Below are positions 1-6,538 of a stretch of DNA of 8,477 bases, one piece after another. Source of the stretch: Pseudomonadota bacterium (lineage in GTDB: Bacteria > Desulfobacterota > Desulfobaccia > Desulfobaccales > 0-14-0-80-60-11); assembly GCA_018897875.1 (NCBI GenBank), contig JAHIKF010000456.1, positions 1 through 8,477 on the forward strand, in the 5' to 3' direction. Position 1 is the stretch's first letter, and each line of letters begins with the position of its first letter. The notes under the pieces were generated by a model, which was given only the letters and a program-made list of their open reading frames with translations, was not told the origin of the DNA and made no database searches. Both the position numbers and the translations under genes were made by a program.

Positions 1-525
1 ATCTGCGTGGGCCGCAAAGGCCGGGATTTCTTCCGGCGGCGCAAACGGGAGATGTTGGCCCAATACGTGGATGTGTGGAATAAGTTCGACTTTTCCAATG
101 CGGTGACGGTGGCCCGGGAGATCATGAGCGCCTTTTTGACCGGAGGGTTGCAAGAGGTTCACCTGATCCATTCCAGGTTTATCAATATGGCGGTCCAGCG
201 TCCCAAAATGGTGCAGTTGCTGCCCATCAAGCCCTCCGAGGCGGAGGCGGAAGCCGGGGCCAGCACCGAGTATCTCTTCGAGCCGCCCATGGAGCAGTTC
301 CTGGAGTACCTGCTGCCCAAGTATATCAACGTGCTGGTGTACCATGGCTTCCTGGAAAATTCCGCCAGCGAATACGCCGCCCGGATGACCGCCATGGACA
401 ACGCCCAGGCTAACTGTAAGGAAATGATCACCACCTTGAGCCTCATAATGAACAAGGCCCGGCAGGCGGCCATTACCAGAGAACTGATGGATATCGTGGG
501 CGGGGCTGAGGCCCTTAAAGGCTAA
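1..525 (+). CDS. atpG: ATP synthase F1 gamma subunit, C-terminal part (5' end outside window)
   Basis: This is the rotor-stalk gamma subunit of the F1F0 ATP synthase, which turns inside the alpha3beta3 head and couples proton flow to ATP synthesis on the cytoplasmic face of the membrane. The frame is open from the first base and gives 174 residues of a protein usually near 290, so the N-terminal coiled-coil helix and the start lie upstream. The visible part opens with VGRKGRDFFRRR, a typical gamma segment. It ends with the long conserved C-terminal helix, including ARQAAITRELMDIVGGAEAL, the family's most conserved signature. The stop is followed 29 bases later by atpD, so the two are clearly co-transcribed in the usual A-G-D-C order. 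An internal GTG at position 7 is not a believable start because family homology continues before it. Identity is secure from motif and context. Confidence 0.96.
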   Translation: MCVGRKGRDFFRRRKREMLAQYVDVWNKFDFSNAVTVAREIMSAFLTGGLQEVHLIHSRFINMAVQRPKMVQLLPIKPSEAEAEAGASTEYLFEPPMEQFLEYLLPKYINVLVYHGFLENSASEYAARMTAMDNAQANCKEMITTLSLIMNKARQAAITRELMDIVGGAEALKG

Positions 526-554
526 GCCGCCCGTATGAGGAGGATTTACAGAAT

Positions 555-1964
<1,410 letters not shown>

Positions 1965-1985
1965 AGGCTGAGGGAGACCAAGCCT

Positions 1986-2393
1986 ATGGCTGAAAAAGAA
2001 CTGCTGTTGGAGGTGGTTACTCCCGACCGTCTGGTCCTGTCCACTCAGGCCGAGGTGGTGGTGTGCCCCGGCGTGGAAGGCCAGTTCGGCGTCCTCCCGG
2101 GCCACATTGCCTTTCTGAGCGCCCTGGATATCGGCGAGATGTATTACAAGGCCGGTGGTAAGACCGAATACCTGGCGGTGAGCGGCGGCTTTGCCGAAGT
2201 CACCGGCGAGAAGGTGACCATCGTGGCCGAGTCGGCCGAGATGGGCCGGGAGATCGACGTGGAACGGGCCAAGCGGGCCCAGGAACGGGCCGAGAAACGC
2301 CTGGCCGCCGCCAAGACCGAGAATATCGACTGGACCCGGGCCGAAGCCGCTATGCGCCGCTCCCTGATGCGCACCAAGGTGGCCGGCCGCTAA
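1986..2393 (+). CDS. atpC: ATP synthase F1 epsilon subunit
   Basis: This is the epsilon subunit of the ATP synthase central stalk. It binds gamma and the c-ring, and its C-terminal helices can inhibit ATP hydrolysis. The 135-residue length is normal. The N-terminal beta-sandwich (about residues 1-85) shows LEVVTPDRLVLS, the PGVEGQFGVLPGHI segment and the GGFAEVTGEKVTIVAESAE stretch. The C-terminal two-helix part (about 88-135) starts at EIDVERAKRAQERAEKRL and ends in RAEAAMRRSLMRTKVAGR. The ATG at 1986 is preceded by AGGGAG at 1971-1976. It follows atpD by 21 bases and is the last gene of the operon, because an intrinsic terminator begins 26 bases after its stop. Nothing is missing or odd. 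Confidence 0.97.
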   Translation: MAEKELLLEVVTPDRLVLSTQAEVVVCPGVEGQFGVLPGHIAFLSALDIGEMYYKAGGKTEYLAVSGGFAEVTGEKVTIVAESAEMGREIDVERAKRAQERAEKRLAAAKTENIDWTRAEAAMRRSLMRTKVAGR

Positions 2394-2419
2394 CCCATCA
2401 TTCACTTAACCTGTTACAT

Positions 2420-2458
2420 AAAGGCAAGCCTGGATTCCGGGCTTGCCTTTTCATTTTT
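2420..2458 (+). terminator. Intrinsic terminator of the atp operon
   Basis: A perfect 11-base-pair stem is formed by AAAGGCAAGCC (2420-2430) and GGCTTGCCTTT (2440-2450) around a 9-base loop. A T-rich tract follows (TTTTCATTTTT, to 2458). This is a textbook Rho-independent terminator just after atpC. It implies that glmU needs its own promoter or readthrough and is not simply the tail of the atp transcript. Confidence 0.9.
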
Positions 2459-2460
2459 GG

Positions 2461-2476
2461 AAAATAGTAGTATTTT
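2461..2476. promoter_or_regulatory. Perfect A+T inverted repeat upstream of the antitoxin-like gene (possible operator)
   Basis: AAAATA (2461-2466) and TATTTT (2471-2476) form a perfect inverted repeat around GTAG. It lies 45 bases before the chosen antitoxin start. Ribbon-helix-helix antitoxins usually repress their own operon by binding short palindromes in this position, so this could be the operator. The sequence shows only the palindrome; the role is inferred, and A+T palindromes of this size arise easily by chance. Confidence 0.3.
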
Positions 2477-2521
2477 AACGGCTACAGGGTTATCAGGGTG
2501 AGAAAAGGACTCGGTGGCAAT

Positions 2522-2755
2522 ATGTCGGCCAAAAGGATAATTATTACAATTCCTGACGAGGAAAAAATTTGGCTCGACGCGTATACCAAGGTAAACAAGA
2601 TTTCTTTGGCTGAGGCTGTTTGTCAAGGGATTGGTCTGTTGAAGAAAGGGCAGCGGCAAAAAACCTATCAAAAACTGGTGGAGATCACCTGCGGCATTTG
2701 GAAGAAAGGGAACGGTATGGCGTATCAACAAGAGATGCGTAGCGAATGGGAATAG
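2522..2755 (+). CDS. Ribbon-helix-helix (CopG-like) antitoxin, probably of a VapBC-type pair, now without its toxin
   Basis: This small protein of 77 residues begins MSAKRIIITIPDEEKIWLDAY. That fits a ribbon-helix-helix fold: a short beta-strand (KRIIITIP) for DNA contact, then helices through KISLAEAVCQGIGLLKK. The C-terminal part ending GIWKKGNGMAYQQEMRSEWE resembles the toxin-binding tail of antitoxins that precede PIN-domain toxins (family knowledge, not searched). I chose the ATG at 2522 because homologous proteins of this style start there and AAAAGGA lies at 2503-2509. A GTG at 2498 in the same frame would add eight residues. The toxin frame overlapping its last ten bases is cut short (2746-2778), so this appears to be an orphan. 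It may still act as a DNA-binding protein or neutralise a toxin encoded elsewhere. A Cys-containing helix (EAVCQG) and a Cys in ITCGIW may be signs of drift. Confidence 0.65.
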   Translation: MSAKRIIITIPDEEKIWLDAYTKVNKISLAEAVCQGIGLLKKGQRQKTYQKLVEITCGIWKKGNGMAYQQEMRSEWE

Positions 2756-2778
2756 TTTTGTCTGACACACCAGGCTAA
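2746..2778 (+). pseudogene. Remnant of a PIN-domain (VapC-like) toxin start, ten codons then stop
   Basis: An ATG at 2746 overlaps the end of the antitoxin-like gene by ten bases, the usual geometry of a translationally coupled toxin. It reads MGIVLSDTPG and then stops. PIN-domain toxins typically open with a hydrophobic strand followed by an Asp-Thr (as in MxxxLxDT), which holds the first metal-binding aspartate. The first eight residues match this and the match ends abruptly at PG-stop. A REP hairpin starts ten bases after the stop, so the rest of the toxin was probably lost when this region was rearranged. No other part of a PIN domain is visible before glmU. The match is short, so this is an inference from position and pattern. 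Confidence 0.4.
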
Positions 2779-2788
2779 GGACTAGACC

Positions 2789-2812
2789 GTAGGGTGCGTT
2801 TTACGCACCATT
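2789..2812 (+). repeat. REP hairpin 1 (GTAG-headed), upstream of the RAYT gene
   Basis: A GTAG tetranucleotide (2789-2792) precedes a perfect 7-base-pair hairpin, GGTGCGT (2793-2799), loop TTT, ACGCACC (2803-2809). A GTAG or GGAG at the foot of the stem is the known mark recognised by REP-associated tyrosine transposases. The 24 bases from 2789 are repeated exactly at 3944-3967, and an inverted near-copy lies at 3383-3403. Confidence 0.85.
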
Positions 2813-2826
2813 AAAGGAACGGCCAC

Positions 2827-3378
2827 TTGCCCGAGTATCGCCGTATCAAGAAGGCGGGCGGCACCTATTTTTTCACCGTGGTGACCCGTGGTCGACGCCC
2901 GATATTAACCTCCCCGGAAGTCCGCCAGGCTTTGCGGGAAGGTATTTCTCAGGTTCGGCAAACAATGCCGTTCAGCATTGAGGCCTGGGTATTGTTGCCT
3001 GACCATCTTCATACCATCTGGACCTTACCGGAGCATGACGACAGAATTGCGGCGCGTTGGGCCGTTATCAAGAGCTGCGTGACCAAAAGGTGTGGAAATT
3101 TGTTCGGTTCTGGAGAGAATATCAGTAAATCAAGAAGTCGTCGCAAGGAGGGAGGCGTTTGGCAGCGGCGTTTTTGGGAACATGTCATCCGCGATGACCT
3201 GGATTTTCAGCGGCACCTGGATTACCTCCATTGGAACCCGGTGAAACATGAATATGTGAAAACCCCGATGGAATGGCCTTATTCAACCATCCACCGTTTT
3301 GTGGCCCAGGGGTTCTATCCGACCAATTGGGGCGGCGGCGGCGCTGATGAGTACCCTACGGATAATTTCGGCGAATAA
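2827..3378 (+). CDS. REP-associated tyrosine transposase (RAYT, HUH Y1 family)
   Basis: This single-strand DNA nuclease, related to IS200/IS605 transposases, is thought to mobilise REP hairpins. At 183 residues it is intact. The family opening is seen in RRIKKAGGTYFFTVVTRGRRPIL (residues 5-27). The HUH metal-binding motif is His60-Leu-His62 within VLLPDHLHTIWTLP. A basic linker (KSRSRRKEGGVWQRRFWEH) is followed by the catalytic tyrosine, Tyr133, in HLDYLHWNPVKH. The tail ends in the usual HRFVAQGFYPTNWGGGG style. The start is the TTG at 2827: AAAGGA lies at 2813-2818, and the family sequence begins within a few residues of it. The gene sits between two inverted GTAG/ATAG REP hairpins, its expected substrates. 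All catalytic residues are present, so activity is possible. The REP hairpin just before its ribosome site could dampen translation. Confidence 0.95.
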   Translation: MPEYRRIKKAGGTYFFTVVTRGRRPILTSPEVRQALREGISQVRQTMPFSIEAWVLLPDHLHTIWTLPEHDDRIAARWAVIKSCVTKRCGNLFGSGENISKSRSRRKEGGVWQRRFWEHVIRDDLDFQRHLDYLHWNPVKHEYVKTPMEWPYSTIHRFVAQGFYPTNWGGGGADEYPTDNFGE

Positions 3379-3382
3379 TTAT

Positions 3383-3403
3383 GGTGCGTGAAACGCACCC
3401 TAT
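3383..3403 (-). repeat. REP hairpin 2, inverted copy downstream of the RAYT gene
   Basis: GGTGCGT (3383-3389), loop GAA, ACGCACC (3393-3399) is followed by CTAT (3400-3403). Read on the minus strand this is ATAG plus the same hairpin. It differs from the other two copies at the first base of the tetranucleotide (A for G) and at one loop base. It starts five bases after the transposase stop, so the gene is bracketed by facing REPs. Confidence 0.85.
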
Positions 3404-3425
3404 TTAGGAACGAGGAGAATAAGAT

Positions 3426-3932
3426 ATGGGTTTATTGGGGCCTTCGAAGGTTAAAATTAGGCCTAATGATTTCGTTAAAAATCAACTAAATAAAATATTT
3501 TCTACAAATTTTATAGACGCAGAGGAAAAAGGTTTTGCAAATTTATCTAAAGAGATATCAATGTTTAAAATGGTTAGTCTTGATAAGTATTTAAAAGAGA
3601 GGCAAAATGTCATTTGTAATTTGCTACAACTCGCATGGGATCGAACTGTTCCATATGATATTTTTATAGAATATAGTGGCATTATGCTTGATGATCCAAG
3701 AGTTAGAGCGGTATATTCTGGAGCTTATGACATGTGCTTGTCAAAGGCAGAGAAAGCTGGTATGGATACTTTTGGATATATTTCGATGGTTTTTCTTACT
3801 CAGATAATTCCACAAGATGTTGAGATAAATGATATTGATCATGCTAAACTTTATCAAATATATGGGACAGAATTCACTAGTCTTTATATATCTCTTGAAG
3901 CTTTGATTAAAGGACATAAATTTATAAAATAA
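3426..3932 (+). CDS. A+T-rich hypothetical protein of 168 residues
   Basis: I do not recognise this protein. The reading frame is convincing: the ATG at 3426 has a strong GAGGAG site at 3412-3417. The predicted protein has a normal mixed composition, with charged helix-like stretches (SKEISMFKMVSLDKYLKE; KAEKAGMDTFGYI) and several Asp/Glu-rich segments (IMLDDPRVRAVYSGAYD; PQDVEINDIDHAK). I see no signal peptide, clear membrane segment, nucleotide-binding motif or metal-binding cluster, so a soluble, mostly helical protein is likely. Base use is strikingly A+T-rich compared with atp and glm genes, which points to recent transfer. It lies between REP hairpins 2 and 3, just after the transposase, like cargo of a small REP-bounded unit. 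An immunity-type or toxin-associated role is conceivable but unsupported. Confidence 0.75.
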   Translation: MGLLGPSKVKIRPNDFVKNQLNKIFSTNFIDAEEKGFANLSKEISMFKMVSLDKYLKERQNVICNLLQLAWDRTVPYDIFIEYSGIMLDDPRVRAVYSGAYDMCLSKAEKAGMDTFGYISMVFLTQIIPQDVEINDIDHAKLYQIYGTEFTSLYISLEALIKGHKFIK

Positions 3933-3943
3933 TTGGTTAACAA

Positions 3944-3967
3944 GTAGGGTGCGTTTTACGCACCATT
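3944..3967 (+). repeat. REP hairpin 3, exact direct repeat of REP 1
   Basis: GTAG (3944-3947), then GGTGCGT (3948-3954), loop TTT and ACGCACC (3958-3964). All 24 bases match 2789-2812 in the same orientation. It closes the REP-RAYT-REP-cargo-REP block and ends 39 bases before the glmU start, so it forms part of the glmU upstream region. Confidence 0.85.
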
Positions 3968-4006
3968 CTGCAAATTCTTGGCATAAAGAATGCATGAAGG
4001 TAGGAT

Positions 4007-5401
4007 ATGAACCTGACTAAAGATAACATCACCGCCGTCATCCTGGCTGCGGGCCAGGGGACCCGGATGAAGTCGAGTCAGCCCAAGGTGCTGCATGAAA
4101 TTCTGGGCCGGCCGATGAGCGCTTATCTTCTGGATACCCTGAAGGAAGTTGGGGTTAATGACATCGTGGTGGTGGTGGGGCACCAGGCCGAGGCGGTTAA
4201 GGAAGCCTTGAAAGACCATGGGGTGCGCTTCGTCATCCAAGAGCCGCAGCTGGGGACAGGGCACGCAGTGCAGGTGGCCATGCCGGCGGTGCCGGCCTCG
4301 GCCGCGACCGTCATGGTGCTGTGCGGCGATGCGCCGTTGATTTCCGGGGCAAGTGTGGCGGCGCTGCAACGGCTTCATGCCGGCGCCAACGCCGCGGTCA
4401 CGGTCCAGACCATCGAGTTGCCGGACGGGGCCCATTACGGCCGCGTGGTCCGGGACGAGTCGGGCCGGGTGGTCGCGGTGGTCCAGGCCAAGGATTCCAA
4501 GGACCGGCCCGACCTCCTGGCCATCCGGGAGATCAATACCGGGGCTTACTGCTTTGACGCCGCGTTTCTGGTGGATGGCCTGATGAAAATCCCTAAAAGT
4601 CCGGTTACCGGGGAAATTTATCTCACCGACCTGATTCACATTGCCCGGCAGCAGGGTAGGGGGGTGGAAGCCCTCATCGACCCGGACTGGGAGGCGCTGT
4701 TGGGGATCAACAGCCGGGCCGAGCTGGCCGGGGCCACTCGCACCGTCAAGCGCCGGATCAACGCCCGGCACATGGACCAGGGGGTCAGCCTCATGGACCC
4801 GGAGGCCACCTATATCGAGTCTTTCGTAACCATCGGCAAAGACACGGTTATTTATCCCAATGTCTATCTCCAGGGAAAAACCGTCATCGGGGAAAACTGC
4901 CGCATCGAGGCGTCGGTCAAGATTGTCGACTCCGTCCTGGAGCACGACGTTTATGTCAAGATGGGCTGCGTCATCACCCAGAGCCGGGTCGGGTCCGGGG
5001 TGGATATCGGCCCCTTTGCCCATCTCCGGCCCTTGAGCGACCTCCGGCAAGGGGTGCATGTGGGCAACTTCGTGGAAGTGAAAAAGTCCGTTCTGCATGA
5101 AGGCGTCAAGGCCGGCCATCTCACCTACCTGGGAGATGCGGACGTCGGGGCCGGGACCAACGTGGGGGCCGGGACCATCACCTGCAACTACGACGGCGAG
5201 AAGAAACACGCCACCGTCATCGGCGAGGGCGCCTTCATCGGCAGCAATACTGCCCTGGTGGCGCCGGTGACCGTGGGGGCCGGGGCCTACGTCGGGGCCG
5301 GTTCCACCATTACCGAAGACGTGCCGCCGGGGAAACTGGGGATCGCCCGGGCCAGGCAGGTTAATCTGCAGCGGCGGTTGGTCGGCAAGAAGAAAGAATA
5401 A
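4007..5401 (+). CDS. glmU: Bifunctional GlmU: glucosamine-1-phosphate acetyltransferase / GlcNAc-1-phosphate uridyltransferase
   Basis: This cytoplasmic enzyme makes UDP-GlcNAc for peptidoglycan and LPS. It acetylates glucosamine-1-phosphate with acetyl-CoA and then transfers UMP from UTP. At 464 residues it is full length. The N-terminal uridyltransferase domain has LAAGQGTRMKSSQPKVLH (residues 13-30, with Arg20 and Lys27) and the CGDAPL metal-binding motif at Asp108. The C-terminal left-handed beta-helix (from about residue 265) shows hexapeptide repeats. It carries the acetyltransferase catalytic histidine, His371, in GHLTYLGDADVG, and the conserved NVGAGTITCNYDG. The ATG at 4007 has AAGGTAGG at 3997-4004, rather close. 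The atp terminator lies upstream and three mobile-type insertions separate it from atpC, so its promoter must be local or within the inserted DNA; I could not identify one. It works with glmS, which follows after one inserted gene. Confidence 0.98.
   Translation: MNLTKDNITAVILAAGQGTRMKSSQPKVLHEILGRPMSAYLLDTLKEVGVNDIVVVVGHQAEAVKEALKDHGVRFVIQEPQLGTGHAVQVAMPAVPASAATVMVLCGDAPLISGASVAALQRLHAGANAAVTVQTIELPDGAHYGRVVRDESGRVVAVVQAKDSKDRPDLLAIREINTGAYCFDAAFLVDGLMKIPKSPVTGEIYLTDLIHIARQQGRGVEALIDPDWEALLGINSRAELAGATRTVKRRINARHMDQGVSLMDPEATYIESFVTIGKDTVIYPNVYLQGKTVIGENCRIEASVKIVDSVLEHDVYVKMGCVITQSRVGSGVDIGPFAHLRPLSDLRQGVHVGNFVEVKKSVLHEGVKAGHLTYLGDADVGAGTNVGAGTITCNYDGEKKHATVIGEGAFIGSNTALVAPVTVGAGAYVGAGSTITEDVPPGKLGIARARQVNLQRRLVGKKKE
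5392..5400 (+). repeat. Left copy of a 9-base direct repeat flanking the HNH gene
   Basis: GAAAGAATA occurs here, covering the last codons of glmU, and again at 6467-6475, covering the last codons of the HNH gene. The match stops at exactly nine bases on both sides. It may be a target-site duplication or a recombination scar. The purine-rich sequence makes chance possible. Confidence 0.35.
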
Positions 5402-5413
5402 GAATATCTTATT
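5397..5413. repeat. Perfect inverted repeat between glmU stop and HNH-gene start
   Basis: AATAAGA (5397-5403) and TCTTATT (5407-5413) pair perfectly around ATA. The repeat spans the glmU stop codon and ends at the base before the HNH-gene ATG, where a ribosome binding site would be expected but none is visible. It could be a weak hairpin affecting coupling, a protein-binding site, or an insertion mark. Only the symmetry is observed. Confidence 0.4.
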
Positions 5414-6478
5414 ATGGAAAAGTTCTGTGTTTTTTGCGGAAATAAGCCTGATAGCAAAAATATGGAACATATAATTCCAAAATGGTTAATTGAGTTAACA
5501 GGAGACTTACATAGAAAAATTAGTTTAGGGTATGATTTTAATAAAGATGAACCTACGATACGTGAATTTTCATTCAATTCCTTCAGATTCCCATCATGTA
5601 AGGCTTGCAATAGTAGATTTGGAAACCTTGAAGGATTAACAAAACCAATTATTATTAAAATGCTTGGCAAGAATCCTATATCAGATATTGAAATTAATAT
5701 ATTATTGGATTGGCTTGATAAAATAAGAATAGGACTTTGGCTAGCATTTCATTACCTTGATAAAAATTACTTTGGAATAGATCCAAATTACTATATATCA
5801 TTTAGAAATGCCGCTACTGACAGAATGGTGGCAATTTATTACACGAATAAAGATATGCAAAGAATTAATTTTATTGGAGTCAATGTCCCAATTTTTTATT
5901 ATAATCCTTGTTGTTTCACGTTCTGCATTAACAATTTAATTTTATTTAATATGTCTACCCAATTCTTATTCGCTAGACGGATTGGGTTTCCTTTTCCAGA
6001 GAGCATGTTCCAAATGGAAAATGGCAAAATGGAGGTTAATATTGTTCGTGGGCTTCATAGATTTATACTACCTCTAATAAAGAGACCTTTTATCAAACCA
6101 TGTAGTGAATTTTATCAACCAATGTTTGGACATCAAGAATATCAACCGATTCGTAATATCTTTTATGATAATGAATTTGTGCGAAAATACTCTATGGATT
6201 GGGAGAAAGGTATCGGAAAAGTTTTTATTCAGGAAGATAAATCATTATCAGTATATCCGAATGAAGAAGATTGCATTTGGCAACCAGAAGAAATCTATGA
6301 AAGAGAATATCTTGATCATAAATTAGGTATTCAAACACTTGAATTTCAGATTTATCTATCTAAATTGGGTCCTTCAATAGAAAAACTTCCAAAAGAAATT
6401 AAAAAAGAAGCTAAAGCACAGTCATCTTTTTCAAGAAATATTAATAAATTATTAATTAAGAAAATGGAAAGAATATGA
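5414..6478 (+). CDS. HNH-type Cys/His zinc protein of 354 residues, putative endonuclease, horizontally acquired
   Basis: The first 75 residues match the pattern of a zinc-stabilised HNH nuclease. CVFC (Cys5, Cys8) is followed by EHIIPKWL (Glu18-His19), then CKACNSRFGNLEG (Cys62, Cys65, Asn66, Glu73). This CxxC-EHIxPxWL-CxxCN layout is known from HNH proteins in accessory DNA. Here it would act as a metal-dependent DNA or RNA nuclease, though activity is inferred. The middle (about 95-215) is rich in aromatic and hydrophobic residues (IGLWLAFHYLDKNYFG; FYYNPCCFTFC) without a clear membrane helix. The C-terminus is highly basic. I recognise no partner domain. The gene is very A+T-rich and splits the normally adjacent glmU and glmS. 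It starts 12 bases after glmU without a visible Shine-Dalgarno, so it may rely on coupling to glmU. A 9-base direct repeat brackets it. A solitary defence or mobile-element function is possible. Confidence 0.75.
   Translation: MEKFCVFCGNKPDSKNMEHIIPKWLIELTGDLHRKISLGYDFNKDEPTIREFSFNSFRFPSCKACNSRFGNLEGLTKPIIIKMLGKNPISDIEINILLDWLDKIRIGLWLAFHYLDKNYFGIDPNYYISFRNAATDRMVAIYYTNKDMQRINFIGVNVPIFYYNPCCFTFCINNLILFNMSTQFLFARRIGFPFPESMFQMENGKMEVNIVRGLHRFILPLIKRPFIKPCSEFYQPMFGHQEYQPIRNIFYDNEFVRKYSMDWEKGIGKVFIQEDKSLSVYPNEEDCIWQPEEIYEREYLDHKLGIQTLEFQIYLSKLGPSIEKLPKEIKKEAKAQSSFSRNINKLLIKKMERI
6467..6475 (+). repeat. Right copy of the 9-base direct repeat flanking the HNH gene
   Basis: GAAAGAATA matches 5392-5400 exactly. 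The distance between copies is 1075 bases, which would be the size of an inserted unit holding only the HNH gene. Joining the two copies would restore a short glmU-glmS spacer and extend the GlmU tail by four residues. Confidence 0.35.
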
Positions 6479-6537
6479 AAACTTTTAAGGAAAGTAACAA
6501 TAGACTTAAAGCCTTAAAACAAATCGAGGGAAAATAA
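6475..6537 (+). CDS. Possible 20-residue coupled mini-ORF before glmS
   Basis: An ATG at 6475 overlaps the HNH-gene stop (ATGA) and opens a 20-codon frame, MKTFKESNNRLKALKQIEGK, ending at 6537, one base before the glmS ATG. It could pass ribosomes from the HNH gene to glmS by coupled translation, or it may be accidental in a lysine-rich A+T spacer. The glmS ribosome site GAGGGA (6526-6531) lies inside its last codons. No family is recognised, and the peptide itself may have no role. Confidence 0.2.
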   Translation: MKTFKESNNRLKALKQIEGK

Positions 6538-6538
6538 A

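Noticed and set aside
2414..2770. Minus-strand open frame opposite the antitoxin-like gene
   Set aside because: It begins inside accessory DNA, has no ribosome site, and runs through the terminator; the plus-strand frame shows a real fold pattern.
3979..3995. Sigma-54-like promoter TGGCAT-N5-ATGC before glmU
   Set aside because: GG and GC have the right 12-base spacing, but transcription would start about two bases before the glmU ATG, leaving no ribosome site, and TTGC is imperfect.
3956..5470. Long minus-strand open frame (504 codons) opposite glmU
   Set aside because: The frame is open because of G+C-biased third positions in glmU. The product is rich in His/Gly/Pro/Asp with no domain pattern, and glmU on the plus strand is certain.
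6105..6326. 73-codon frame inside the HNH gene
   Set aside because: It is nested in another frame of an A+T-rich gene, has no ribosome site and no recognisable product.
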